Shown here: positions 7,166 through 14,745 of the stretch, in pieces
Layout: each line of letters opens with the position of its first letter
Position numbering within the stretch: the stretch's first letter is position 1
From: Bacteroidales bacterium
GTDB taxonomy: Bacteria; Bacteroidota; Bacteroidia; Bacteroidales; UBA932
Reading direction: 5' to 3'
Length of the DNA: 45,347 bases
Assembly (NCBI GenBank): GCA_017550025.1
Contig: JAFYLU010000032.1
Span: 1 to 45,347, forward strand
Notes under the pieces: generated by a model
What the model saw: the letters and a program-made list of their open reading frames with translations, nothing else
Told to the model about the DNA's origin: nothing
The model's database searches: none
Position numbers and translations under genes: made by a program

Positions 7166-8113
7166 TTATTTGACATCAATATTAATTTCAGAATACTTGA
7201 TATTATGTGCATCAAGTATCTCTTTTACTTTTTCATACAGTAATGGATAAAGTTGATCCAGATCCTTATGTGATTCCGCTCTTGTTTCATTCTTTGGTTC
7301 AGAACACTTGATTTCAGTTACAAAACCTTGAGCCTTCCTTTCATACAATTCATCAATAGCCTCCTCATTAATATTTGAAATCTGCTTTGTTATGTCTGGC
7401 AGATACTTATTTACCATCTTATAGAACATTTTTACAGGTGCGCTCGTATCAAACGATGTTGTTAAAGCGGCTATGATTCTTTTATAACCATCCAATGCCG
7501 TTCCGCGAACATGAGGCGTGACATAACTTTCATTATCTGTCTGAATCGGAGGGTTATTTGCAGACACATCAGCATAATGCTTTCCTAACAGCCATGCCTC
7601 AACACCTTCCTTTACCATTATATACTTCTCTTCTTGAGTTCGTTCAACAGATGGAATCGTGTAAACATATTTTTGAAATATCTCCGATACGTTGTTTGAT
7701 TCATAGGTAATAGCCACCATAATAGGGATTACACTTGCATCTACTTCATCATAATAATCAAGCAAATGTCTACCAGCATACCACTCAAGAAGATCTTTCA
7801 TAAAAGACTCGACGGCAATTCTGAAAACCTCACTATCATCATAATGAGCCGCCATGTACAACGTATTGCATTGCAACGCCAATTCCATGAAATAACTATC
7901 ACGAGTAGGGACGTTTTTCACATCATCATGATAATCACGATCAGTTCCAACTGCTGTAAGTTTCAGTTCGAAAGCACTCCTTTGTCTTTCAGAATTAAGG
8001 AATCTCTCTAGTCTCTCCAAGGCAATAATTGTCCTATGGAAATTGTTATCCTCAGACTGGAGCTGCGCCTGAACGTCTCCAATCTGATCCTTTTTGTTTT
8101 TATTCCAAAACAT
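7166..8113 (-). CDS. Uncharacterised 315-aa island protein
   Basis: I recognise no known family. It looks soluble, with a basic start (FWNKNKKDQ), a helical body, and a charged C-terminal extension from about residue 265 (KCSEPKNETRAESHKDLDQ) ending in a possible short alpha/beta element. Blocks conserved with its paralogue at 1788-2546 are LLEWYAGRHLLDYYDEVDAS, RGTALDGYKRI and SNINEEAID. The conserved acidic/aromatic core (YYDEVD) could be a binding or catalytic site, but nothing in the sequence proves it. It lies 12 bp after zinc-ribbon copy 1; the same two-gene order recurs at 1788-2942. Confidence 0.75.
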   Translation of the reverse strand: MFWNKNKKDQIGDVQAQLQSEDNNFHRTIIALERLERFLNSERQRSAFELKLTAVGTDRDYHDDVKNVPTRDSYFMELALQCNTLYMAAHYDDSEVFRIAVESFMKDLLEWYAGRHLLDYYDEVDASVIPIMVAITYESNNVSEIFQKYVYTIPSVERTQEEKYIMVKEGVEAWLLGKHYADVSANNPPIQTDNESYVTPHVRGTALDGYKRIIAALTTSFDTSAPVKMFYKMVNKYLPDITKQISNINEEAIDELYERKAQGFVTEIKCSEPKNETRAESHKDLDQLYPLLYEKVKEILDAHNIKYSEINIDVK

Positions 8114-8125
8114 AATGTTTATAAA

Positions 8126-8488
8126 TTAGGGTTGTTTCATCAGTTCCTCAATAAATTTGTTTAACCAAGCCAGTCCAGCCACGCTTGATAGTGTCACCGC
8201 CATTGATAGAGAGGTTGAGATATTGGGCTGAGAAGTAAATTCAACCGTATTACACAACACTCCTGATGAACAGCATGGACATATATAATGAGCATAAATA
8301 GCTTTAAAGTCTTTTTCGCACTTAGAACAATACATATGTGCATTATCACCGACATAAATATCACCACCACATTCTCCACAAACCCAAAAACTAGGGTCAC
8401 AAGGACTACCATTTTTCATACATTCAGGGCAACTGACATATAGTTGATAATATATAACTCCTTCCTTGATAAAGTTTTTGATTTCCAT
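8126..8488 (-). CDS. Small zinc-ribbon protein (copy 1)
   Basis: The protein has 120 residues and shows the most complete form of the module: FIKEGVIYYQL, CPEC, CGEC, GDIYVGDNAHMYC (first Cys of CSKC), CPCC, and a C-terminal helix LSMAVTLSSVAGLAWLNKF ending FIEELMKQP. Eight cysteines in four CxxC pairs suggest two zinc sites. It follows the large GTPase by 12 bp. Since that GTPase carries a degraded form of the same module at its C-terminus, copy 1 may have arisen from, or given rise to, that fused domain. The short Ala/Gly-rich C-terminal helix might contact membrane or partner protein. Confidence 0.8.
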   Translation of the reverse strand: MEIKNFIKEGVIYYQLYVSCPECMKNGSPCDPSFWVCGECGGDIYVGDNAHMYCSKCEKDFKAIYAHYICPCCSSGVLCNTVEFTSQPNISTSLSMAVTLSSVAGLAWLNKFIEELMKQP

Positions 8489-8500
8489 ATACTTTACATC

Positions 8501-11008
8501 TTATATATTTCTCATTGCAGAAAGACAACGCCCAAACCATTCTAATCCTGCTTTAGATACAACGCTTCCGACAATGGCTGTATTAATATCTTGTATACTA
8601 TTTGTGCAATTCAAAACTTTAAAAGCATCACCATTCTCTTTTGATTCTTGCTTCCAATAATTGGCGTGCTTGATTTCTCCACACTTCCCACATACCATTT
8701 CGGCATTATCACCCACATAAAGATGTCCATTACATTCATTATCTCCGTGGATATATTTATCCAGTTTATGATACACCACCCCATCCTTCTCAAAAACTTC
8801 CTGATCCGGTGGGATTACAAAATGCGGTTCTTCTCTGGCCGGAGCAACAGGTAGATCCAGTTTCGAAGGAGCAGGCTGATCATAGGAGAAGATCGGCTTG
8901 TCAGGTTTCGGCTCTTCATACTGTTCAAACGAGAATTCCGGAATCTTCTGGTCCTCTGTCATTGGCGTGAAATCGACATCACCAGCATCAAGACCTTTTC
9001 TAAGCACATTCAGACTCGCAAGGAGGCCTCGCAATGTCTTGTTTTCTTCATCAAGCTTGAGCATACGAGCCTGAACCTTCTGCTCTCCCATCTGCTTGTC
9101 TGCCTTGATCTGATTAATGAGTTTCTCTACCGACTGCAGTTCCTTATCAATCGAAGAACCGATTGAGACTGTTCCTTCTGAAAGTTTAGCCCTTAAAAGC
9201 GCCACAGCATTTGTCACTGACTGACCTCTTTCTGAACGAATCTGGGCAACAACCTGTTCTGATGTCTTGATACGTATATTCTCTTCTATCTTCTCAATGC
9301 CTCGCTTCAATCCGGTAAAACCAGCCACAAGTACTCCGAGAATAGTTATAGGATTAGTGATTCCGAAAATAAGTCCAAGGACAAATCCTACTGCAATCTG
9401 AGTTGCCAAGGTCTTAATGAAATCGGCAGAGAATCCTAATGCACCGCCTGCTACAGCACCTCCAAAGCCAGCACCGAAGAAACCTGTAACCAAAGCAATA
9501 GCCCTCTCGGTCATACTTGTGGTCACAAAATCATCCGCTCCTGCAACTCTTAACTTTATCTTCTCAATATCAATAAATATCTGTGCAAGAGCAGCCTGAT
9601 ATTTATCTGCCATCTCATTTAACTGCATCTGCAGGAATGGCTCAAACTTTTCGGCTTGCCACCTTTTCTGCGATGTTTCAATACGATTCTGAAGTTTTTC
9701 AATCAGCTCCTTACTGAAACTATTGATACTTTCCTTGACCTTGAAAGGATTCCACTTCACGCGATTGATCTCACTGATTTCGATTTCATTGACAATCCTT
9801 GGGATATCAGAAATAAGTTCATCGTATCTATTTTCGAGTATTCTACCTGTGTCTACACAAATCTTTGAAATGTGATTCTCAAGAGATGTAATCCAGATAT
9901 CTTTCTCCTTTTTCAGTCTCTCAAGATTCGGTAACTCTTTCTGTAAACGCTTGTCTATTTCCTGGATAGAAGTTCCCAGCATCTTCTTCTCTGTCGGAAT
10001 TACTGTGGCAATTGCACGTTCCAATGCGACTTCCAGTTGACCAAGTGGCTGAAGCAATTTTATTGTTCCTCGCTTATTGGCAAGAAAATCATCAAGAGCC
10101 TCTTCAAATTCCGGCATTCCGGATTGGTTGAGCTTAACAGAATCTCCTTCATACTTACCATCCTTTGCTGCTTCTGCATTTATGAAGTATATTCCTTTTT
10201 CTCCTAATCTCGTCTTGTCACTCAGTCGCTTCGTTATATATCGTTTTACTTCTTCACGATCTCGCTCTTTTGTAAGATTGATCTTATTGCCCACAAACAT
10301 CGTATATTCGTGTCCACCCCCCAGAATATATGCATCAATGGCTTCCATGTCAATTATTCCGCAAGGCGACTGACAGTCCATTACGAAAATTATGGCATCT
10401 GCATTAGACAGATAACTCATCGTTACCTTTGTCCTTGTTTCATTTTCATTAAGTCCCGGGGTATCTATGATTTCTACCCCTTTCTCACAAATCGGCAGAT
10501 CCCAATAAATCTCCGCTTTCGCAAACGGGGTCTGAGCAATTCCCATCTTTTGATCAGGATCTTCCGTCTCATCATCAATTACAACATATTTATTAAGGCA
10601 CTCCACCGGAATCGGCATAGAAGGAATCTGCATACCTTTGTATTTCTCCATATGTAACTTGACATCATATGCCAATTTCGGTAATGGGGAAGGTACAGGA
10701 TGCTTGAAGTGGATTATAGCATGCTTCTCTTTTGAGTATTTAATTTCATTGATTACTGCCGTACAAGGGGTCGCTTTTGCAGGGAGCAAGTCACCACCGC
10801 CAAGCAAAGCATTGATGAATGTACTCTTGCCGACCTTGAACTGGCCCATGATCACCACCTTGAACGAGTCTTCGCTCAATTTTTTATACAGGTTCTCACA
10901 AACAGAAAGTTCTGACGACATCTTAAGGTCATTAAACACGCCTGCCGCCTGCTTGATATCCTCAAGCAACTGATTCTTTTTATTGTTATATAAATCTATC
11001 TGGCTCAT
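8501..11008 (-). CDS. Dynamin-like GTPase with membrane hairpin and C-terminal zinc-ribbon module
   Basis: The protein has 835 residues. It contains a dynamin/GTPase domain with G1 GQFKVGKST (55-63), switch threonines in AKATPCTAV, G3 DTPG (182-185) and a G4-like NKIN (241-244; canonical NKxD has Asp). Long helical stalk regions (about 320-490 and 575-670) flank a Gly/Ala-rich hydrophobic hairpin (about 503-565), as in bacterial dynamin-like proteins that insert into membranes. A Pro/Glu-rich linker (690-736) leads to a zinc-ribbon-like tail (737-835) with YVGDNAEMVCGKC and SKAGLEWFG. It overlaps the preceding GTPase stop by one base (TAATG). Bacterial dynamin-like pairs remodel or repair membranes, and some defend against phage; that role here is inference. 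The ribbon tail tethers it to the other ribbon-bearing proteins of the island. Confidence 0.88.
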   Translation of the reverse strand: MSQIDLYNNKKNQLLEDIKQAAGVFNDLKMSSELSVCENLYKKLSEDSFKVVIMGQFKVGKSTFINALLGGGDLLPAKATPCTAVINEIKYSKEKHAIIHFKHPVPSPLPKLAYDVKLHMEKYKGMQIPSMPIPVECLNKYVVIDDETEDPDQKMGIAQTPFAKAEIYWDLPICEKGVEIIDTPGLNENETRTKVTMSYLSNADAIIFVMDCQSPCGIIDMEAIDAYILGGGHEYTMFVGNKINLTKERDREEVKRYITKRLSDKTRLGEKGIYFINAEAAKDGKYEGDSVKLNQSGMPEFEEALDDFLANKRGTIKLLQPLGQLEVALERAIATVIPTEKKMLGTSIQEIDKRLQKELPNLERLKKEKDIWITSLENHISKICVDTGRILENRYDELISDIPRIVNEIEISEINRVKWNPFKVKESINSFSKELIEKLQNRIETSQKRWQAEKFEPFLQMQLNEMADKYQAALAQIFIDIEKIKLRVAGADDFVTTSMTERAIALVTGFFGAGFGGAVAGGALGFSADFIKTLATQIAVGFVLGLIFGITNPITILGVLVAGFTGLKRGIEKIEENIRIKTSEQVVAQIRSERGQSVTNAVALLRAKLSEGTVSIGSSIDKELQSVEKLINQIKADKQMGEQKVQARMLKLDEENKTLRGLLASLNVLRKGLDAGDVDFTPMTEDQKIPEFSFEQYEEPKPDKPIFSYDQPAPSKLDLPVAPAREEPHFVIPPDQEVFEKDGVVYHKLDKYIHGDNECNGHLYVGDNAEMVCGKCGEIKHANYWKQESKENGDAFKVLNCTNSIQDINTAIVGSVVSKAGLEWFGRCLSAMRNI

Positions 11009-12528
11009 TATCTTATACCCTCAATCTGATTTATAATATCATTTATCTTTTCTATTTCCTTATCCTCAGCACATTCGAACTCATCCTGACCATAGGTCTC
11101 AGCCCAAATCTTCTCTTTTTCACCTACGGCATTGGATAGTTCTTCGTATAATCCTTGGATTCTTGAAGGGATCATATCGGCCATCTTTCCTATGGTCTCA
11201 TCTACCACATTGGCGACAAGACCCTTTAAAGTCTCACGTTGGCCATCGATAACTTTATTGACATATCTGTCGCCGATTATTCCACAAGCAGCACTTACCA
11301 TTGCTCCGACAGGTCCTATAGCATACCATATCATAGTTGCCAATGTTGCGCTTCCAGCCATAGTTATGTATCTTGCAGTACGTAAGTTCTTGAACGTATG
11401 AGACTCTGAATCCAACTTAAAATCCAGATGATAATTCACAGGACTCTTATCTTCCATTGTTACAGATTGCCTGAAGCGGTTTTGCATCTCACGATTAAGC
11501 CAATTCAAGTCTCTCATAACACGAGATTGAACATTTGCATCCAAAGCATTTGACAAAGCCTCAATCTCATTTTTCAGCATTATTGGAAGCATCTTCTCCC
11601 ACCATTCCTTCGGATTCGGAGTGGAAATGATCGAAGCATTCAGTTTATCAACAATCTTGGCCTTAGACTTATTCAACTGCAGCAGAATAGTTTCCACACA
11701 CTCGCTTTCCAGCTTTTCGTATGCGACACGTATCTCTGACCATCCCAAACGGATCAATTGCTTTTTGGAAATCTTAGCACAATGATCCGCATATTTCAAA
11801 TCTCTTTCGGCTACCAGCTTTAACTTCTTGTCATTAACTTCTGAAATGAGATTATCTGTAGTTTTCTCTATTATTCTTTCTGCAATCTGAACACGCTGGT
11901 CTAATGTATTTCCACTGGATAAAGATTTTTCAATGACTGCCTTAAGAACTAGTGCTCCGTATTTATCTGAAATATCATCGGGAACTTCCATTAATTCTTC
12001 ATCAGAATAATACACAACCGGTAGATTTGGCTGCTTCGCAGTAACATATCTGACAACCTCAGGCAATTCTTTAGGTTTTACATTGTTCAGATGAGTAACA
12101 CATAAAACTATGTATTTATGGCCTCGTTCCATCAGTTCACCTAATACACGGACATCATCAAGACTCCACAATGCAGTTGCCTTCAAACACAAAACCACTA
12201 CGTCTGACATCATATATCCCATCTCAGGACATTTTTGGTCAATATCAAAACCTGTCCTTATTTCATATGCCAATCCCGATGATTCAGGCTTCACCTCATA
12301 TAAACTTCCCGGCTTGAATATGCTTGTAGGCAATACATCTGAATCCAGCATAGAATTGACCAAAGAACATTTTCCCGATGCCTTTGCTCCTATGACACTG
12401 ACTATGGGTGATTTATGTTCTAAAAACAGATCCAAGTCATCCAGCATTACGAGGTCTGTTTTCAAACAATGCTGCTCGGACAATATCCGGAGCGAGTGTA
12501 TCTTATCTTTTACCTGCTGATATCTCAT
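11008..12528 (-). CDS. Partner dynamin-like GTPase with degenerate G domain
   Basis: The protein has 506 residues. The P-loop reads GAKASGKC (47-54): the Ser/Thr that coordinates magnesium is Cys. No DxPG G3 motif is seen before SDVVVLCLKA, and the G4 region reads THLN. It therefore probably binds GTP weakly or not at all. Helical regions follow, with a hydrophobic hairpin near residues 385-420 (YITMAGSATLATMIWYAIGP). Two adjacent, unequal dynamin-like genes are a known bacterial arrangement, where the two proteins form a hetero-complex. The start overlaps the acidic 129-aa gene by 4 bp and the stop overlaps the active GTPase start by 1 bp. It is probably the regulatory or structural half of the GTPase pair. 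Confidence 0.78.
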   Translation of the reverse strand: MRYQQVKDKIHSLRILSEQHCLKTDLVMLDDLDLFLEHKSPIVSVIGAKASGKCSLVNSMLDSDVLPTSIFKPGSLYEVKPESSGLAYEIRTGFDIDQKCPEMGYMMSDVVVLCLKATALWSLDDVRVLGELMERGHKYIVLCVTHLNNVKPKELPEVVRYVTAKQPNLPVVYYSDEELMEVPDDISDKYGALVLKAVIEKSLSSGNTLDQRVQIAERIIEKTTDNLISEVNDKKLKLVAERDLKYADHCAKISKKQLIRLGWSEIRVAYEKLESECVETILLQLNKSKAKIVDKLNASIISTPNPKEWWEKMLPIMLKNEIEALSNALDANVQSRVMRDLNWLNREMQNRFRQSVTMEDKSPVNYHLDFKLDSESHTFKNLRTARYITMAGSATLATMIWYAIGPVGAMVSAACGIIGDRYVNKVIDGQRETLKGLVANVVDETIGKMADMIPSRIQGLYEELSNAVGEKEKIWAETYGQDEFECAEDKEIEKINDIINQIEGIR

Positions 12529-12914
12529 AACTCAAAGTTGTCATCACTGTTAAACATAGCCTCATGCTCATCTATATATAATGTAGAATCTTCAGTATCA
12601 TTATTCGCAATCTCAAAACCATTCGCATCAGGTTCAGATGTATCGTTCCATTCACCATCTAACAAATGCCCGTCAACTTCAGGTAAATCAAAATCATCAA
12701 ATCCATAAGCAGAATATTCCGGATTCAAATCGACGACTGCCTCATTTACCCAATCCTGGCCTGTATATCCTACTTCATCAACAAGTTCCTGCATATCTAT
12801 ATCTGACTTCAAGCAAGTCTCCACATACCCGACTTCTTCAGCAGTCAGATTGCCCTCAAGATATGCTCCAAGCATTTCTTCCGATATTGGCAACGGCTCC
12901 AAATGTTTCAGCAT
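12525..12914 (-). CDS. Small acidic protein with anti-sigma-like N-terminus
   Basis: The protein has 129 residues. The N-terminal ISEEMLGAYLEGNLTAEEV resembles the helix that opens many anti-sigma factors (the E-L-L-x-x-Y-L-D-G-x-L pattern), but the His/Cys zinc ligands and a membrane segment are missing. The C-terminal two thirds are strongly acidic and low-complexity (FDDFDLPEVDG, NNDTEDSTLYIDEHEAMF). The gene overlaps the sigma-factor stop by 7 bp and the GTPase start by 4 bp. Position and N-terminus suggest a cytosolic anti-sigma factor or a link between the sigma factor and the GTPase pair; both are inference. Nothing in it indicates an enzyme. Confidence 0.6.
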   Translation of the reverse strand: MLKHLEPLPISEEMLGAYLEGNLTAEEVGYVETCLKSDIDMQELVDEVGYTGQDWVNEAVVDLNPEYSAYGFDDFDLPEVDGHLLDGEWNDTSEPDANGFEIANNDTEDSTLYIDEHEAMFNSDDNFEL

Positions 12915-13468
12915 ATTCCCTCCTTTTTGAGCGTCATGACAAACTGCTCTTTAGCCAGTTTATGTTTATTGTAATAGTTGTCCATCGACATTCCCAGCAG
13001 CTGGGCCGTTTCTTCATTGCTCTTTTCTTCCAGATAACGGTATCTGATAAGAGTCCTGTATCTCATATTAGGCATCTGGGCCAAGACTATCTCGATATCG
13101 CTATGATTGATTGAACTTATATTTAAAGTGGAAGTTTCATGGATATTTCTATCAGTTGGCTCTGAATCTGCGAGTTCAATTCTTTTATGGAAAAGCTGCC
13201 TGCAATAATTCTCTGCAACGATCTTAAGCCATAGGACAAAATGACAACGGAATCCGAATGATTCCAAAGGACTTTTTCCTGTTTGAGGATTTGGAGTCAT
13301 TATATATACATAAATTGTATTAATGAACTCGACGCACGAACTACAATCAGTATAGTATTTATTCCATACTGATTTAAACAAAGGATAATATTCAATATAA
13401 AGATATTGCTTTGTTATAGCCACATCCCTGGATAAGATTCCTTGCACTATTTCCTGATCGCTGGTCAT
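12908..13468 (-). CDS. ECF-like sigma-70 factor
   Basis: The protein has 186 residues. Region 2 is recognisable but divergent (YYPLFKSVWNKYY, then FVLWLKIVAENYCRQ). Region 4 is clearer, with a helix-turn-helix in RYRYLEEKSNEETAQLLGMS followed by YYNKHKLAKEQF. The length and the lack of regions 1 and 3 fit the extracytoplasmic-function class. It is the first protein gene of the island train and is preceded by a structured RNA with its own promoter and terminator. It probably directs RNA polymerase to this operon or to other island promoters, with the next gene as its regulator. No second copy of a non-standard promoter was identified, so its target is unknown. Confidence 0.82.
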   Translation of the reverse strand: MTSDQEIVQGILSRDVAITKQYLYIEYYPLFKSVWNKYYTDCSSCVEFINTIYVYIMTPNPQTGKSPLESFGFRCHFVLWLKIVAENYCRQLFHKRIELADSEPTDRNIHETSTLNISSINHSDIEIVLAQMPNMRYRTLIRYRYLEEKSNEETAQLLGMSMDNYYNKHKLAKEQFVMTLKKEGIC

Positions 13469-13479
13469 TTAGTTTAGGT

Positions 13480-13518
13480 CGTGCGTTTCTGCGACAGTCT
13501 CCCGGAATCACAGATGCA
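13480..13518 (-). promoter_or_regulatory. Hairpin in the leader just before the sigma-factor start
   Basis: Between the RNA terminator and the sigma ATG, GUGC...GCAC and UCUG...CAGA can pair to form a short hairpin that ends about 12 nt before the start codon. It could affect translation; this is visible pairing only, not a recognised element. Confidence 0.3.
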
Positions 13519-13519
13519 C

Positions 13520-13794
13520 AAAAAAAGACGTGGGAGTCTTACTCTGCCTATCCCCAATGCAGGCCTTGGCGAAGCCTATCAGAAGGATAAGCAACGCAGC
13601 TAGCCCACGTCAGGGATGATATGCAGTATCTCCACGCCAAAGGCGTAGTGACTGAATCGTCACCACCGATATGGACGTTCCCGTTGCCGTATCTTCTTCT
13701 GATTAGTTCAAACCGCCAAGTTTGCATTGAGAAGATAAACGTCAAGTAACGTCTTCGTATGTCAAGCCCACCCAACCCATATCGGGCTAGCCAA
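13520..13794 (-). ncRNA. Highly structured RNA (or attenuator leader) upstream of the sigma factor
   Basis: On the minus strand a TATATTTG box (13801-13808) predicts a transcript starting near 13794. The following ~275 nt contain many exact helices: 13786-13791 with 13599-13604; 13777-13785 with 13666-13674 (9 bp); 13738-13743 or 13748-13753 with 13674-13679; 13730-13737 with 13690-13697; 13720-13724 with 13709-13713; 13659-13663 with 13648-13652; 13642-13646 with 13634-13638. It ends in an 8-bp stem, 13604-13611 with 13527-13534, followed by seven Us. The outermost helix uses bases next to and sharing one with the terminator stem, forming either a pseudoknot or alternative folds. It does not match the tmRNA, RNase P, SRP or cobalamin riboswitch motifs I know. 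A separate RNA and a leader controlling the sigma operon are both possible. Confidence 0.6.
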
Positions 13795-13800
13795 GCTTTG

Positions 13801-13808
13801 CAAATATA
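13801..13808 (-). promoter_or_regulatory. Bacteroidetes-type -7 box (TATATTTG) for the structured RNA and island operon
   Basis: An exact TAnnTTTG match lies 7-8 bp before the outer 5' helix of the RNA. No TTTG lies at the usual 19-20 bp spacing; the nearest is 12 bp away (13821-13824), so the -33 element is weak or absent. That may mean an alternative sigma factor contributes. Confidence 0.55.
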
Positions 13809-13852
13809 AGATTAATTTTACAAAAACGATTAAAACTGCATGAAAAACACAT

Positions 13853-13881
13853 CACCCCGAAAGTTTCAGGCTTTCGGGGTG
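13853..13881 (-). terminator. Terminator of the mtaD-punA operon
   Basis: An 11-bp perfect stem, 13853-13863 with 13871-13881, has a 7-nt loop and is followed on the minus strand by a T-rich stretch. It lies about 23 bp after the punA stop and separates the core operon from the island. Confidence 0.85.
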
Positions 13882-13904
13882 ACGGAAAGATTACCTATAA
13901 ATTA

Positions 13905-14732
13905 TTATAAGGATTCAATCAGCTTCGTGAACAAGGCAGTCATCTTGTCCGCAGCGGCATTGGCTGCCTCCACGACATCGTCTCCGTCGTTCACATAATC
14001 GTCTGCATAGTCGTCGTGGGCCTCGTTGGTAATGACGGAAATACCAAAGACAGGAATATCGGAATGACGCGCAACAATCACTTCAGGGATTGTAGACATT
14101 CCCACCGCATCAGCTCCGATCAGACGGTAATATTTATATTCCGCAGGAGTCTCGTAAGTCGGGCCGGTACTTGCGAAATACACACCGCTCTTGAGCTCGA
14201 AGCCAAGGCCGGCCGCGATCTCGAAAGCTCTCATCCTCAAACCTTTGTCATACGGACGTGTCATATCAGGGAATCGTGGTCCGAACTCATTCATGTTAGG
14301 ACCGATCAGAGGATTCGGAAGATGGCTGATATGATCAGTGATGACCATGAGGTCACCTACCTTAAAATCGAAATTGACGCCTCCTGCAGCATTCGACACG
14401 AAGAGATACTGTATGCCGAGGACTTTCATGACCCTGATAGGCAGGGTGACAAGCTCCATCGGATAGCCTTCATAGAAATGGAACCTTCCCTGCATTGCAA
14501 CGACAAATTTGCCTCCCAGCTCACCAGCTATGAAATTGCCCTTATGACCGACTGCTGTGGACATAGGGAATCCCGGTATTTCCTTATATGGTATGACTGT
14601 CGGATTCTCAATCTTATCGGCAAGCTTTCCGAGGCCACTGCCGAGGACAATGCCTGCAAACGGCTTTCTGCCGTCAAGTCTGGCCGCGATATATTCTGCG
14701 GCAGTCATGATCTTTTCTACTCTTGGATCCAT
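13905..14732 (-). CDS. punA: Purine nucleoside phosphorylase (trimeric type I)
   Basis: The protein has 275 residues, a normal length. It phosphorolyses purine nucleosides (mainly inosine and guanosine types) to free base and ribose-1-phosphate in the cytosol. Family motifs present are VLGSGLG (phosphate loop), [34 protein letters not shown] and [10 protein letters not shown] with the base-binding Glu/Asn region (SVITNEAHD). It starts 13 bp after mtaD, so both belong to one transcript. The pairing makes sense because MtaD yields S-inosylhomocysteine or methylthioinosine-type purine nucleosides. Methylthioadenosine phosphorylase is a relative, but the motifs favour PNP. Confidence 0.93.
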   Translation of the reverse strand: MDPRVEKIMTAAEYIAARLDGRKPFAGIVLGSGLGKLADKIENPTVIPYKEIPGFPMSTAVGHKGNFIAGELGGKFVVAMQGRFHFYEGYPMELVTLPIRVMKVLGIQYLFVSNAAGGVNFDFKVGDLMVITDHISHLPNPLIGPNMNEFGPRFPDMTRPYDKGLRMRAFEIAAGLGFELKSGVYFASTGPTYETPAEYKYYRLIGADAVGMSTIPEVIVARHSDIPVFGISVITNEAHDDYADDYVNDGDDVVEAANAAADKMTALFTKLIESL

Positions 14733-14745
14733 AGAAACTGTTTTT

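Noticed and set aside
13548-13775. A 75-codon minus-strand frame in the sigma upstream region
   Set aside because: It lies inside the structured RNA; its codons follow the helices and it resembles no protein.
13520-13794. Cobalamin riboswitch, tmRNA, RNase P or SRP RNA as identity of the structured RNA
   Set aside because: The conserved boxes of these RNAs that I know were looked for and not found.
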